A stretch of DNA of 64,000 bases from Caldilineaceae bacterium (GTDB lineage Bacteria > Chloroflexota > Anaerolineae > Caldilineales > Caldilineaceae): NCBI GenBank assembly GCA_020846635.1, contig JADLDO010000015.1:1-64000 (forward strand), read 5' to 3'. How positions within the stretch are numbered: position 1 is the first letter of the stretch; each line of letters begins with the position of its first letter. The position numbers were made by a program, and so were the translations under genes. Of this stretch, positions 29,779-42,514 are shown piece by piece. Below the pieces are notes generated by a model. That model was not told where the DNA came from. It saw only the letters and a program-made list of their open reading frames with translations, and did no database searches.

Positions 29779-30300
29779 TCACCCCATCCCCAGTTGCTTA
29801 TAAAAGAGCACAGTTCCGTGCAATGCGCCTGTGCTACTGCGGGCAAACTCCGGGATGACCCCCACGCGCTGATAGCCCAGCCGTTCATAGAGCCGTTCGG
29901 CATGGCTATCTTGTTCAGTGTCCAACACGACGAGCGAACGGCCTAGTTTTTGCGCCGCTTCCTCTGCCGCGGCCATCAGCCTGGTTGCCAGCCCGCGACG
30001 ACGATAGGCAGAGTGGACGAGCAGCTTTTGGATTTCGGCGCGGTGGTTGGCATTGGGTTGGGTGGCGATTGCCAGGTGTACGCAGCCCGCCATCTGACCA
30101 TCGACACGGGCGATGAAGACCATGCGTGTCCCCCTCGCAACGTCCGCACTGACGCCATGCCAGTAGGCATCCGCTGCCTCGCGCGCCAGCGGAGCCAAAA
30201 AGCTGACCGATGCGCCACCTTCCACAGCATCGATCAGCAACGCCGACAGCTCAGGACAGTATTGAACGATCTCTTGCGCTGATAGTTGTGTGATGCTCAT
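29779..30300 (-). CDS. GNAT-family N-acetyltransferase
   Basis: A 173-residue GNAT protein. Motif A reads LLVHSAYRRRGLATRLM (acetyl-CoA binding), and the end carries the typical LDTEQDSHAERLYERLGYQRVG. ATG 30300 has GGAG 7 bases upstream (ttggagcatccc); an upstream TTG would add four residues. Alone, between the YgeY gene and murA. Acceptor unknown. Confidence 0.85.
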   Translation of the reverse strand: MSITQLSAQEIVQYCPELSALLIDAVEGGASVSFLAPLAREAADAYWHGVSADVARGTRMVFIARVDGQMAGCVHLAIATQPNANHRAEIQKLLVHSAYRRRGLATRLMAAAEEAAQKLGRSLVVLDTEQDSHAERLYERLGYQRVGVIPEFARSSTGALHGTVLFYKQLGMG

Positions 30301-30426
30301 GGGATGCTCCAAACATGAACCAATTCAAACAATACGAAAGGAGCGCAATGTGGTCACCCATGTACCATCCATATTATACAGTTTGTGAGCATTTGGAAAA
30401 GTGCGCCGCGGAAACTCACTCGCGCA

Positions 30427-30462
30427 AACCCTCCCGGAAGCTCGGAAGCCTCCGGGAGGGTT
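30427..30462. repeat. Dispersed hairpin family copy after murA
   Basis: AACCCTCCCGGAAGCT (30427-30442) and the complement with one mismatch (30447-30462), loop of 4, 33 bases after the murA stop on the minus strand. Confidence 0.88.
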
Positions 30463-30495
30463 GTATTCACAGGATTGTGTTTAGGGAGTAGTGGG

Positions 30496-31806
30496 TCAAT
30501 CGACGCGTTGGATGCGCGCGCCGATGTTGCGCAGCTTTTCGTCGATACGCTGGTAGCCGCGGTCGATCTGTTGGACATTGCCGATGGTGGTGACGCCGTC
30601 GGCAGCCAGCGCCGCCAAGACCAATGCCATGCCCGCGCGAATATCGGGGCTGCTGACCGGTTGGCCCACCAGCCGCCGCGGGCCTACAACCACGGCGCGG
30701 TGCGGATCGCAGAGGATGACCTGCGCGCCCATCGTAATCAGCCGGTCTACAAAATAGAGACGGCTCTCATACATCTTTTCGTGGAGAATCACCGTACCCT
30801 CTGCCTGTGTCGCCACCACCAGGGCGATGCTCATCAGATCGGGCGGGAAGGCGGGCCACGGCGCATCATCGATCTTGGGGACGGCTCCGCCAAAGTCGGG
30901 CGTGATGCGTAGTTCCTGGTTATCTTCGACTACTAAGGTATACGCCTGTTCGGGTGCAGCATGAGGATCATGCTCGATGTGCATTTTCACGCCTAGCCGT
31001 CCCCCAAAGACCATATTCATCATGCGGAGATGGTCGGGAATCACTCCTTGAATCCGCAATTCGCCCGGAGTGATTGCGCCCAGGCCAATAAAGCTGCCCA
31101 CCTCAACAAAGTCAGGGCTGACATAGAACTCGCCCCCGCGCAATGAATCCTGCCCATGCACAATCAGCGTGTTGCTGCCGATGCCCTCGATTGGGCAGCC
31201 CATCTTGACCAAGAGATTACAAACGTCCTGGACATGCGGTTCGCTGGCGATGTTGCGCAGGATGGTTGTGCCCTGGGCCAGGGCTGCGGCCATTACACCG
31301 TTCTCTGTAGCCGTGACAGACGTCTCATCTAGTAGGATGTCTGCACCGCGCAAGCGGCCATTGGCGTTGAGCGCAAACTTGCCGTTGATTTCACGGCGTG
31401 CGCCTAGCCCTTCCAGCACTTGCAAGTGGGTGTCAATCCGTCGCCGCCCGATGTCGTCGCCGCCTGCCGCTGTGTTGACGCTGAAATGTTGGAAGCGGGC
31501 CAAAAGCGGCCCCATCAAGGTTAACGAGCCACGAATCTGGGCAAAGAGTTGGGCATTGGGGTCGGTGCGGTTGACGTGGCGGGCGCAGAGGGTAATCGTG
31601 GAGCCACGACGGTCGATCTCGACGCCAAGTTGGCCCAGGATGGCGAGCATGGTATTGACATCGCCAATTTCCGGTACATTGTGAAGCGTAAGCGCTTCGT
31701 CTGTCAGCAAAGAAGCTGCCAATAATGGCAGTGCTGCGTTTTTATTTCCAATCGGCTGAACCGTCCCATGCAGGGGGTAGCCGCCTTCTATGACAAAAGA
31801 TGCCAT
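30496..31806 (-). CDS. murA: UDP-N-acetylglucosamine 1-carboxyvinyltransferase with Asp at the fosfomycin-target position
   Basis: A 436-residue enzyme that transfers enolpyruvate from PEP to UDP-GlcNAc, the first committed step of peptidoglycan synthesis. Lys22-Asn23 ([15 protein letters not shown]) and the C-terminal HID-like [15 protein letters not shown] are conserved. The catalytic loop reads [13 protein letters not shown]: Asp117 occupies the place of the Cys that fosfomycin alkylates (Cys115 in E. coli). Asp at this place is known in M. tuberculosis, Chlamydia and Borrelia and gives intrinsic fosfomycin resistance. ATG 31806 starts at the usual distance; an in-frame upstream ATG at 31944 would add 46 residues of low complexity. 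Confidence 0.93.
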   Translation of the reverse strand: MASFVIEGGYPLHGTVQPIGNKNAALPLLAASLLTDEALTLHNVPEIGDVNTMLAILGQLGVEIDRRGSTITLCARHVNRTDPNAQLFAQIRGSLTLMGPLLARFQHFSVNTAAGGDDIGRRRIDTHLQVLEGLGARREINGKFALNANGRLRGADILLDETSVTATENGVMAAALAQGTTILRNIASEPHVQDVCNLLVKMGCPIEGIGSNTLIVHGQDSLRGGEFYVSPDFVEVGSFIGLGAITPGELRIQGVIPDHLRMMNMVFGGRLGVKMHIEHDPHAAPEQAYTLVVEDNQELRITPDFGGAVPKIDDAPWPAFPPDLMSIALVVATQAEGTVILHEKMYESRLYFVDRLITMGAQVILCDPHRAVVVGPRRLVGQPVSSPDIRAGMALVLAALAADGVTTIGNVQQIDRGYQRIDEKLRNIGARIQRVD

Positions 31807-32291
31807 CTCCGTTCCTCGTTTGGTTTGCGATGGTTGCCTTAAGAATGAGGTATCGAGCGCGAGCGGCTCGGAAGTGTGCTCTGTTTTCGGTTGGGTTGTG
31901 TTCGTGTATTGTTGAACTGCTGGATTGCTGATTGATTGTGCCATGACAAAACACCTGTGAATTTTAACGAATTTGATGATAAGGCGCTAATCTTTGCCAT
32001 GCTTCGTCTTGAAAGATGAACGCCGGTTAGTGCCATGATAGGGTTCTGCCCAAATTTATAGGGTAGGTTGCATGCCAATGACTGCGGCAAAAATAGGCTG
32101 ATTTTCAACCATAAATTGAAAGAACGGACGAACAGATGTTCCCGATCTACCAGGCTAAAATTCGCTTATTCAGTCAAGTTATGGTATACTAGACTCTTGG
32201 TGATGGTGTTGGACTTCACTCGGACGATTAAGCTACACGGATAGGCTAGATGGGCAGACTGCCCGTGTGTATTGATGGGTGCTTAGGATGA
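31807..32291. other. Gene-free divergent region between murA and membrane protein
   Basis: No gene supported. A TATACT box at 32185-32190 with a poor -35 (TTCGCT at 32161-32166, 18-base spacer) may start the plus-strand operon leading to gyrB. The stretch 31830-31970 is open in the murA frame but looks non-coding. Confidence 0.4.
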
Positions 32292-35244
<2,953 letters not shown>

Positions 35245-35250
35245 GCATTA

Positions 35251-35290
35251 GCCACGTATCACTGCTGCACTTGCAGCAGTGATACGTGGC
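35251..35290. terminator. Perfect 19-bp-arm palindrome after gyrB
   Basis: Arms 35251-35269 and 35272-35290 with a 2-base centre; core CCACGTATCACTGCTGC. It begins 6 bases after the gyrB stop and lies before the end of the convergent glycosyltransferase gene. There is no clear T-tract. It contains the 11-mer CCACGTATCAC, as in the Crp/Fnr leader repeats. Confidence 0.7.
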
Positions 35291-35346
35291 AGTTCCATTT
35301 TATCAATGTTATCGTCGATTGGGGTTAGACAGCGCGCCCACCGCGC

Positions 35347-36696
35347 TCAGCGCATAGATAGTTCGGGCGTGCGTTCAAACCTATAAATCTCAACCCCTTT
35401 TACAGAATAGGCAGGCTCAAAAACCCAACCGGCTGGCGGCGTCCATGTTGGCAGCCGATCTTTTTCTACTACAACAATCCAGACACGATTTCCGAATTGC
35501 ATCAGACGCTCAGGCGTCCATTCCGAGAAATGCAGCCAGGGGGCATGTCCACGGTACTCTGACATGTAATACCAGAGCCATCGAGGATCATCAGCGATGA
35601 TTTTCTCGCCGGGGCGAATGTTCCATCGTAACTGTTGTGTTGCCGCCTGATAATCATGACTAGGGGCATAATACAGACGCTCTACTTCGGGCAAGAACAG
35701 TACAATCGCCACAATCGCAGCACCAGCGACCAAGGCGATCATGCGCCTTTGTGTTATCCATAGCCCCAGAGTGCCCGCCAAGACAAGCCAGAAGTAGGGT
35801 AAAAACGCAACCACATGGCGACCTCCTATACCGTATCGCGAGACAATACCAATCACCAGCACGCACAGCAGGCCGACAACGGAAATCCCCCAGACCAGCC
35901 ATAGCGATTGGTTTCGCCTCGTGTAGGCAACCACGGGAGCAGCCAACCACAATAGCCACAACGGCCATGCGGCAATACTCGCGGTGATGGTTGGTGCATG
36001 AATTCTAATCTCTGACCACAGGTGGACAGGTGCTGTATTCGTCGTGTTGGCTCTCAGGACAATATTGTCATAATAGAACCACGGTGCGAACAATATCAGG
36101 GCAGTTATAGAGGCCAATGTAAACGGCACAGCCTGATCGCGTTTGAAGACAACTAGCCATAGTAACATTGCAGGAAGTAGAAATAGAGTGTAGTAGTGGG
36201 CATACAATGCAATGGCGAGCGCCATTGCAAATACGACCCACCCGTGCCAGCGTTTGCGCTCTATTGCCAGCATAAATACCCACACTACAATCAGAATCAA
36301 GAATGTTCCCAGGCTGTACATGCGTACTTGTCGTGATAATTCGATATGGAGGGGGCTTAGGGCGAGTGGTAAGGCGGCAGCGGCAGCAGGCCAATGACCG
36401 AACAGACGAAGGCCGATCGCGTACAGGATGACGACTGACAGCGATCCCCATAGTACTGGGGCGAGACGCAAGATGCCGTCAGAATGTCCAAGTGCGCGCC
36501 AGGTAAGCCACGTCATGACATAATCGAGCGGAACGCTCCCGACATGTGCAAGTGCCTGCTTGATTGTATCTACCAGGGGCGACTGTGCATAAAGGACAAC
36601 GCCGATTTCGTCCAGGTTGAGGTTGTTTTGTTCAATGTTGAATAAGCGTAATAACAAGGCCCCCAAGAAAAGTCCTAGCATCCAAGCGTGGCGCAT
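35347..36696 (-). CDS. GT-C membrane glycosyltransferase (PMT/ArnT family 39-like)
   Basis: A 449-residue protein with about eleven helices. The N-terminal extracytoplasmic loop carries NNLNLDEIGVV with the acidic Asp-Glu of GT39/GT83-like enzymes that use polyprenyl-linked sugars; later SPLHIELSRQVRMYSL matches the same family. A short soluble C-terminus (IRPGEKIIADDPRWLWYYMSEY) follows. It should mannosylate or otherwise glycosylate a lipid or protein outside the membrane. ATG 36696 has a GGAGGGGAG run just upstream; a TTG 15 bases earlier is less likely. Acceptor unknown. Confidence 0.78.
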   Translation of the reverse strand: MRHAWMLGLFLGALLLRLFNIEQNNLNLDEIGVVLYAQSPLVDTIKQALAHVGSVPLDYVMTWLTWRALGHSDGILRLAPVLWGSLSVVILYAIGLRLFGHWPAAAAALPLALSPLHIELSRQVRMYSLGTFLILIVVWVFMLAIERKRWHGWVVFAMALAIALYAHYYTLFLLPAMLLWLVVFKRDQAVPFTLASITALILFAPWFYYDNIVLRANTTNTAPVHLWSEIRIHAPTITASIAAWPLWLLWLAAPVVAYTRRNQSLWLVWGISVVGLLCVLVIGIVSRYGIGGRHVVAFLPYFWLVLAGTLGLWITQRRMIALVAGAAIVAIVLFLPEVERLYYAPSHDYQAATQQLRWNIRPGEKIIADDPRWLWYYMSEYRGHAPWLHFSEWTPERLMQFGNRVWIVVVEKDRLPTWTPPAGWVFEPAYSVKGVEIYRFERTPELSMR

Positions 36697-37059
36697 GGCT
36701 CCCCTCCCCAAAAATCACCTCCGGTGGCTGCTTGCCTAGGGCATGCCAACGAAAGGCGATCTTAGTGTAAGGTATAACTGTGCGCCCCAGGCCCCATGAT
36801 TTTATGCACGATGACCGGAAAAGTCCACATCGCAGGCCAAAAAAACTCCCCAGTCACAGTTTATAGCACATCCTTCCTCAGGCGTATCACGATTCTCGTC
36901 GTATCCCCATCTCCTCGTATCTCCATCTCCACCCAATAACCTCTCGATCAGAACATATAAGACAAATGTACCTTGCATCTCGCGCGCGGGTTGTGTAGGG
37001 TGCATATGGTCACAACTTCTGATTCTCCCCATTATCATTATCACAATAGAAAGTGGATC
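36697..37059. other. Gene-free divergent region before sulfatase gene
   Basis: No gene supported. It contains repeated cgtatc/ccatctcc strings (36895-36935) of low complexity. I see no convincing promoter. Confidence 0.4.
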
Positions 37060-38739
37060 ATGACTTCCAAGACACAGCGTAGTAGGCTTGCACCCAAAGA
37101 GTCGCTGCCGCGTCGCACTTTTTTACGCGGGGCCGGTGCCCTACTCGTCGCCGGGGTGGCCGCGCGCCATCATGCCCAGCCACAGCCGGTCGTCGCGGCC
37201 AGCCGCGCCACCTTACCCACGCGTCCCAACTTGGTGATTATCCTAACTGACCAGGAGCGCCAGCCCAAACATTGGCCGGAGGGTTGGGCGGAAGCCAACT
37301 TGCCCAACCGCCAACGTCTTGCCGACAGCGGGCTTTCCTTCACCCGCGCCTTTTGCAACAGCGCCATGTGTTCCCCCAGCCGCAGCACGCTCTTTACCGG
37401 ACTCTATCCGGCGCAGCATGGGGTGATCGCCACATTGACGGCGGGCGGCACCATCTCGCCCACCGAGCCGGTGCTGCCGTTGGATGGGCAGAATATGGCA
37501 AAGCTGCTGGCCTCTGCGGGCTACAACGTTCACTTTCGCGGCAAATGGCACATGAGCAAGGGCGAGGGGGGCGGCGATCCAAGCAGCGAGGATGTCGCCG
37601 CCTATGGCTTTCAAGGCTGGCAGCCACCAGAGGCAGGTCAGGATACGGCTCCGGCTAATTTTGGTGGCGGCTGCGCCAACCATGATGCGCGTATCGCCGG
37701 TGAAGCCGTCGACTTCATCAACTCCCTTGACCCTGACAGCGATACACCTTTTGCACTGATTGTCTCCTTTGCCAATCCTCATGATCTGCTGGCCTATCCG
37801 CTCACCTGGGACGAAGAGAGCGAGGGCGGCTGCGACAACTACAAATCGCTCGCACCGGGCTGTTTTGAGCAGGGGATTGAACTGCCCCCCACCTATGACG
37901 AAATGTTGCACCTCAATCATAAACCGGCCGCGCAGGTGCAAAGCCGCTTACTCCTGGCTGGGCTTGGCCCTCTGTCGGGGCCGACAGCGCCAGAAAACGC
38001 GCCACTCAACTATGTCAATTTCTATGCCTATCTACAAAAGGTCGTGGATGAGCACATCGGTTCCGTGTTGGATGCGCTGGAAGCCAAAATAGGGCTGCTG
38101 GACAAGACGCTTGTCATCCGCACCGCTGATCATGGGGAGATGGGGCTTTCGCATGGCGCACTGCGCCAGAAGATTTTTAACGTCTATGAGGAGACTCTCA
38201 GCGTGCCGCTGGTGATAAGCAACCCGGTACTCTTTCCGCAGCCGGTACAGACCGGCGCGATGGCCTCGCTGATTGACCTGATGCCCACCCTTGCCACGCT
38301 GGCTGATGTGCCCAACCGCAGCGCATGGACTTTTAAGGGCACCGATCTGACGCCTGTGATTGAGGATGCCATTGATCATCCCGCTGCACCCACTGTGGAA
38401 GTGCAAGACACGATTCTTTTCACCTTTGACGATGAGAATTGCGGCGGGCCAGATGGTCAAACGATTGTGAAGCAGCCCAACCACATCCGCTGTATTCGTG
38501 AGGGGCGCTGGAAGTATGCGATGTACTTCGATCCGGCAGGCGTGGAACCGGCAGAATATGAGCTTTATGACCTGCAAGAAGACCCGTATGAGATGCACAA
38601 TCTCGCCAATCCCCGCAATACAGAGGATTATGCGCCCGAACAACAGTCCGTTATGCATGCGAAGCTGCTCGCCAAGATGGCGGCGACGGGGACTGCGCCC
38701 TATGCCGCTTATCTGCCGGTGACAATGCAGGGAGGGTAA
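37060..38739 (+). CDS. Tat-exported sulfatase
   Basis: A 559-residue sulfatase of the alkaline-phosphatase superfamily. The N-terminus has a twin-arginine signal (RRTFLRGAGALLVAG, Arg18-Arg19), so the folded enzyme is exported. Motif CSPSR (Cys104-Arg108) is the site converted to formylglycine, followed by TLFTG; metal ligands include the early LTDQ and later RTADHGE. It cleaves sulfate esters from an organic substrate. A gene for the formylglycine-generating enzyme is not in the window. It converges with ABC importer B, which suggests uptake of the desulfated product; that link is an inference. ATG 37060 was chosen because upstream codons add no signal features. Confidence 0.9.
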   Translation: MTSKTQRSRLAPKESLPRRTFLRGAGALLVAGVAARHHAQPQPVVAASRATLPTRPNLVIILTDQERQPKHWPEGWAEANLPNRQRLADSGLSFTRAFCNSAMCSPSRSTLFTGLYPAQHGVIATLTAGGTISPTEPVLPLDGQNMAKLLASAGYNVHFRGKWHMSKGEGGGDPSSEDVAAYGFQGWQPPEAGQDTAPANFGGGCANHDARIAGEAVDFINSLDPDSDTPFALIVSFANPHDLLAYPLTWDEESEGGCDNYKSLAPGCFEQGIELPPTYDEMLHLNHKPAAQVQSRLLLAGLGPLSGPTAPENAPLNYVNFYAYLQKVVDEHIGSVLDALEAKIGLLDKTLVIRTADHGEMGLSHGALRQKIFNVYEETLSVPLVISNPVLFPQPVQTGAMASLIDLMPTLATLADVPNRSAWTFKGTDLTPVIEDAIDHPAAPTVEVQDTILFTFDDENCGGPDGQTIVKQPNHIRCIREGRWKYAMYFDPAGVEPAEYELYDLQEDPYEMHNLANPRNTEDYAPEQQSVMHAKLLAKMAATGTAPYAAYLPVTMQGG

Positions 38740-38766
38740 GGGATGGGGGATGAGGAGAACTGAGAA

Positions 38767-38800
38767 CACCCTCCCGGAAGCTCGAAGCTTTCGGGAGGTG
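38767..38800. repeat. Dispersed hairpin family copy between convergent genes
   Basis: CACCCTCCCGGAAGCT and AGCTTTCGGGAGGTG with one wobble and one missing base, loop of 3. It lies between the sulfatase stop (27 bases away) and the end of the importer B permease (11 bases away). Confidence 0.8.
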
Positions 38801-38811
38801 ATACCCGCTCT

Positions 38812-39738
38812 TTACCCGCGCAAGGCGAACCCCTGTACACCCTCTACAAAGTATCTCTGCAAGCGCAGGAAGAGAATCACCAGGGGCAGCGTCGCAACAG
38901 TTGCCAGGGCAAAGGCGAAGGGGTAGTCTTGAATCGACGTGCCTGGTGGATAGCCCTTAAGCTGGGCTGTGACGAGCAACGAACGCTGGATCCCCAACGA
39001 CATCGTCCAAATTTCGCGGTTACCGGAACTGATGATCAGCGGCCATTGATAATCGTTCCAGATATTGACAAATTCGAAGATCACCAGCACCGTCAGCACC
39101 GGCTTCAACATGGGCAGGTAAATATCCCACAAGACGCGCAGGGTACTAGCTCCATCGACGCGCGCCGCCTCCTCAAAGTCGGCAGGGATCGTATAAAAGG
39201 TCTGGCGCAGCATAAAGATATAAAAGACATTGACCAAACCAGGGAGCAGCAGCCCGCCAAAGCTATTGACAAAGCCATGTCCCCCTTGCCCCATCCAGTC
39301 ATTGCCGCCTGCGCCCGGAAAACGGGCCATGATAACATAGGTCGGGATCCAAAAGACGATGCCGGGAATCATCAGCGAACTGAGCAGATAGAGAAAGGCG
39401 GCATCGCGCCCCCAGAACTTCAAGCGCGCAAATACATAGCCTGCCAACACGGCTACCGTCCCTGGGATGGTGATGTACCAGGCGATGCGTATGAGTGTAT
39501 TGAGTACCCACTTCCACAGCGGGGCCAGCTTGCTAAAGGCGGGGGTAAAGAGAACGGTGTAATTCTCCAGATAAAGTTCCTGCGGATAGGGCAGCCACGG
39601 ATGAAGGTAGAAGGTTTCCATGCTGTTCAGCGACCCCAATACCGCATAGACCATCGGATAGGCCATGATGATGCTGCCAATGATGAGGAAGGCATAGATG
39701 AATATCCGGCCTGGTTGCAGCGTTCGGCGTTTGCCCAT
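38812..39738 (-). CDS. ABC importer B: MalG-type permease
   Basis: A 308-residue inner-membrane permease with six helices; the EAA loop is FEEAARVDGASTLRVLWDIYLPMLKP. The ATG at 39738 lies 22 bases after the stop of the MalF-like gene; a GTG at 39777 would overlap it. Works with the adjacent permease and binding protein. The operon is binding protein, MalF-like, MalG-like on the minus strand, the reverse gene order of importer A. Confidence 0.93.
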   Translation of the reverse strand: MGKRRTLQPGRIFIYAFLIIGSIIMAYPMVYAVLGSLNSMETFYLHPWLPYPQELYLENYTVLFTPAFSKLAPLWKWVLNTLIRIAWYITIPGTVAVLAGYVFARLKFWGRDAAFLYLLSSLMIPGIVFWIPTYVIMARFPGAGGNDWMGQGGHGFVNSFGGLLLPGLVNVFYIFMLRQTFYTIPADFEEAARVDGASTLRVLWDIYLPMLKPVLTVLVIFEFVNIWNDYQWPLIISSGNREIWTMSLGIQRSLLVTAQLKGYPPGTSIQDYPFAFALATVATLPLVILFLRLQRYFVEGVQGFALRG

Positions 39739-39760
39739 TGTTGACTCTTTCTGACGAATC

Positions 39761-40702
39761 CTACTCTGTTTGTCCACGGCTCATGAGGCGCATGTTGGTG
39801 ATGCTAAATCCCAACAGCACAATGGCTACCACCATCGAGCCTGCTGCGGCCAGCCCCAGCCGCGTATTCACAAAGGCGTCGTTGTAAATTTGCAGCAGCA
39901 TCACATTTGTCGTGTTCGATGGGCCGCCGTTTGAGATCAACAGAACCGCTTCAAAGATCTGGAAGCTGGCGATCATGCTGGTCACGACCACAAAGATAAT
40001 CATCGGGCGCAAGAGCGGCACAGTGATATAGCGCATTTGGGCCCACCAGGTCGCACCGTCAACCTTGGCAGCTTCGTAGATTTCGCGGTGAATACCCTGG
40101 AGCGCGGCCAAGAAAAGCACAACCGGCACACCAAGACCGCGCCAAATTGAATACAAAATGATAAAGGAACGCATCCACGAGGTGCTGATTGTCCAAATGA
40201 CAATGTCCTGGCCGAATGCCTTAAGGACTGCGTTGAAGATGCCGTCATAGGGCGAGATAAACGCAAAAAAGACCTGGGATGTGATAGCGGCAGAGGTGAG
40301 GGTGGGAATATAGAACAAGGCTCGGTAGAGGCCGCGGCCCACAACCTTTTCGTTCAACAACACCGCTGTAAAGAAAGCTACCACCGTCTGGATCGCCAAA
40401 ATGGTGAGCGAGAAAAGCAGCGTGTTAAAGAGGATCAGTGGATAGGGCGGATTGAGATAGGTGCGGTAGTTGGCAAGCCCGACCCAGCGCGGCGCTTGGT
40501 AGACGCCGCTCCAACTGGTAAAGCTCACATAGAGATTTGCCGCGACTGGGAAGATAAAAAAGAAGGAGTAGTAGAGCAGGATTGGGGTAAGAATCAGCCA
40601 AGCCTCAAAGGCTTGACGGTGGCGGTGCCGCCAGCGCGTGAATCGCTGTGTCCAGGGAACATCCCCTGTGCCGAGGGATGTAGATTTGGCAGACACACTC
40701 AT
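39761..40702 (-). CDS. ABC importer B: MalF/UgpA-type permease
   Basis: A 313-residue permease of normal length, with an N-terminal cytoplasmic stretch of about 35 residues, six helices, and the EAA loop YEAAKVDGATWWAQMRYITVPLLRP. ATG 40702 has GGAGG 8-9 bases upstream, which decides against the earlier in-frame ATGs. It pairs with the MalG-type protein downstream. The gene for the substrate-binding protein lies 135 bases upstream with a pair of hairpins between. Confidence 0.93.
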   Translation of the reverse strand: MSVSAKSTSLGTGDVPWTQRFTRWRHRHRQAFEAWLILTPILLYYSFFFIFPVAANLYVSFTSWSGVYQAPRWVGLANYRTYLNPPYPLILFNTLLFSLTILAIQTVVAFFTAVLLNEKVVGRGLYRALFYIPTLTSAAITSQVFFAFISPYDGIFNAVLKAFGQDIVIWTISTSWMRSFIILYSIWRGLGVPVVLFLAALQGIHREIYEAAKVDGATWWAQMRYITVPLLRPMIIFVVVTSMIASFQIFEAVLLISNGGPSNTTNVMLLQIYNDAFVNTRLGLAAAGSMVVAIVLLGFSITNMRLMSRGQTE

Positions 40703-40764
40703 GAGAACATTTCCTCCATACATGACGCGTGATCGAATGGCGCGTAACACCATGCGCCGGTGAA

Positions 40765-40818
40765 GCCGCCGGAGGTTAAACCATCCGGCGGCCTGGTCAG
40801 CCACCGCGCAGGTGGCTG
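40765..40818. other. Two adjacent intercistronic hairpins in ABC operon B
   Basis: First stem GCCGCCGGA/TCCGGCGGC (40765-40792) with extra pairing in its loop; second stem CAGCCACC/GGTGGCTG (40798-40818). They lie between the binding-protein stop and the permease start. Such structures often let the binding protein be made in excess over the permeases. Coordinates are good to about one base. Confidence 0.65.
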
Positions 40819-40837
40819 TCACCCTAAAGCTACTGTG

Positions 40838-42196
40838 CTAGGCGCTTGCCGACATCACCGCGTCCGCTTGCTCCTGCGCCTGATCCATCAGGGAAGTCAC
40901 CGCGTCCTCTGTGCTGAGCAGCTTGGTGATCAGGTCATTATACGCAGTCCAGATCTTTTGGGGATCCTTGCGCCATTGGGGCAGCACACCCAAGTCGGCG
41001 TTGAGCAGCATGTCGATAAAGATCGTGTTGGCTTCTTCGGTATTGGCGCGCATTGCCTCCAACGCGCTGCGTGTGGAAGGCAGCCGTCCCAGGACCGAAT
41101 TGACCAAATTCTGCACATCGTCCTCTTGCAGCACGCGACAGAAATAGGTTGCTTCTTCTGGATGCGCCGATTCTGACAGCGCCGAGACAATGACATTCCC
41201 GACGACGCCGGTGGCAGGTATGCCGTTTTCGTCCGGGATGGGAATCGGCGAGTACATGGCGTTCTCTAGCCCCTGATCCTTAGCCCATTTGACATGCCAT
41301 GAACCGGCAATCTGATAGGCAGATTTACCCTGGAAGAGTTGGCTATAGACCTGACCTTCATCGGGGTTAAAGCTGAGTCCTGGAGGGGCAAAGCGATGGA
41401 TCTCGCGCAGGAAGGTCAACACCCGTTCACTCTCAGGGTTGTTAAACCAGGGATAGACATCCTCCTCTTTGGCAAGTTCAGCACCGGCTGTCTTATGATA
41501 GACGGCAAAGCGCAGGATACCACCGATCAGGAAGCCAACCGGCCCTTGCAGGGTATATCCATAGTACTCGCCATTGCCGGCAGTGGTGATCTGCTCGGCG
41601 TGCGAGAGCAGTTCATTCCAGGTCGCGGGCGGCGTGCTGGGGTCAAGCCCCGCTTGTTCAATCACGTTGGGGTTGCGCTCAAAGCCAAAGCAGCCGGTCA
41701 GTTGCGAAACACCATAGATCTTGCCGTCATAGACCGCAGCCGCGTAGGTGCCTTCCACCATGTTGTCTTTGACATCGGCAATGGCATCGTCCAGCGGCAA
41801 GAAAGCCCCTTCAATGGCATAGGGCTGAATGTAGTTCTCGCCCACAATCAGGTCTGGTGCTGTGCCGCCCAATCTGGCTGTCACCAGATTCTGGCGTAGT
41901 TCTTCATCCCACCCCATGTTCACAAGCTCGATGGTGGCATCTGGGTAACGCTCATTAAATAGGCCCAGCGCGACATCCCGATAGGGTTTTTCTAGATCAG
42001 TATTCTCCGGCAGAAAGCCGACATTCAACCACCCGACAAGAGCTGCACCAGCCGCGTTCGGGGCAGCCGGTTCAGCGGCAGATTCCGTACCGGCTGCCGG
42101 TGCGGTTGGGGCCGCACAAGCCGCCATCACAGCGCTGCCCGCTACTGCACCAGACCACACGAGAAACTTACGACGCGAAAGTCGATTGGCACTCAT
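40838..42196 (-). CDS. ABC importer B: carbohydrate-binding lipoprotein
   Basis: A 452-residue family 1 solute-binding protein. The N-terminus has both a twin-arginine-like start (SRRKFLVWSGAV) and a lipobox-like MAAC, so it may be Tat-exported and lipidated. The fold shows the usual FNERYPDATIELVNMGWDEEL and GVSQLTGCFGFERNP regions. I placed the start at ATG 42196; ATG 42205 is three codons earlier, and AAGGAG lies 2 bases before that one and 11 before mine. Its substrate may be a product of the convergent sulfatase's substrate, but that is a guess. Confidence 0.92.
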   Translation of the reverse strand: MSANRLSRRKFLVWSGAVAGSAVMAACAAPTAPAAGTESAAEPAAPNAAGAALVGWLNVGFLPENTDLEKPYRDVALGLFNERYPDATIELVNMGWDEELRQNLVTARLGGTAPDLIVGENYIQPYAIEGAFLPLDDAIADVKDNMVEGTYAAAVYDGKIYGVSQLTGCFGFERNPNVIEQAGLDPSTPPATWNELLSHAEQITTAGNGEYYGYTLQGPVGFLIGGILRFAVYHKTAGAELAKEEDVYPWFNNPESERVLTFLREIHRFAPPGLSFNPDEGQVYSQLFQGKSAYQIAGSWHVKWAKDQGLENAMYSPIPIPDENGIPATGVVGNVIVSALSESAHPEEATYFCRVLQEDDVQNLVNSVLGRLPSTRSALEAMRANTEEANTIFIDMLLNADLGVLPQWRKDPQKIWTAYNDLITKLLSTEDAVTSLMDQAQEQADAVMSASA

Positions 42197-42514
42197 TTGG
42201 ACCATTTCTCCTTTGATAGTGATTGGGGACCGCACCTAATGATGCGAATGGAACACGGACTCTTCTCGACGCTACTTTTCTCGACTCGTTTGAACTAAGC
42301 AGGAGGAGGGTGCGCGCAGCAACGAGCGCAGGCCAGTGCAACGAGCCTGTTGTGAGGATGACCATTGATTGTACTGGTCTGATCGTAGATCATGTCGAGG
42401 ATCTAGCAAATATTCTGACGATCTTAGCGAAATAAAGAATCAAATCTGGGCTGGCTTTGAGTATAGCACCGACCATTTTCGGATGCAACAGGCTCTTGGT
42501 GTACGATAGTCAGC
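42197..42514. other. Gene-free divergent region before UDG-like gene
   Basis: No gene or strong promoter seen. It is the divergent upstream region of importer B and the UDG/folC operon. Confidence 0.5.

Noticed and set aside
31807..31944. N-terminal extension of MurA (46 codons)
   Set aside because: MurA proteins begin close to the chosen ATG; the extension is low-complexity.
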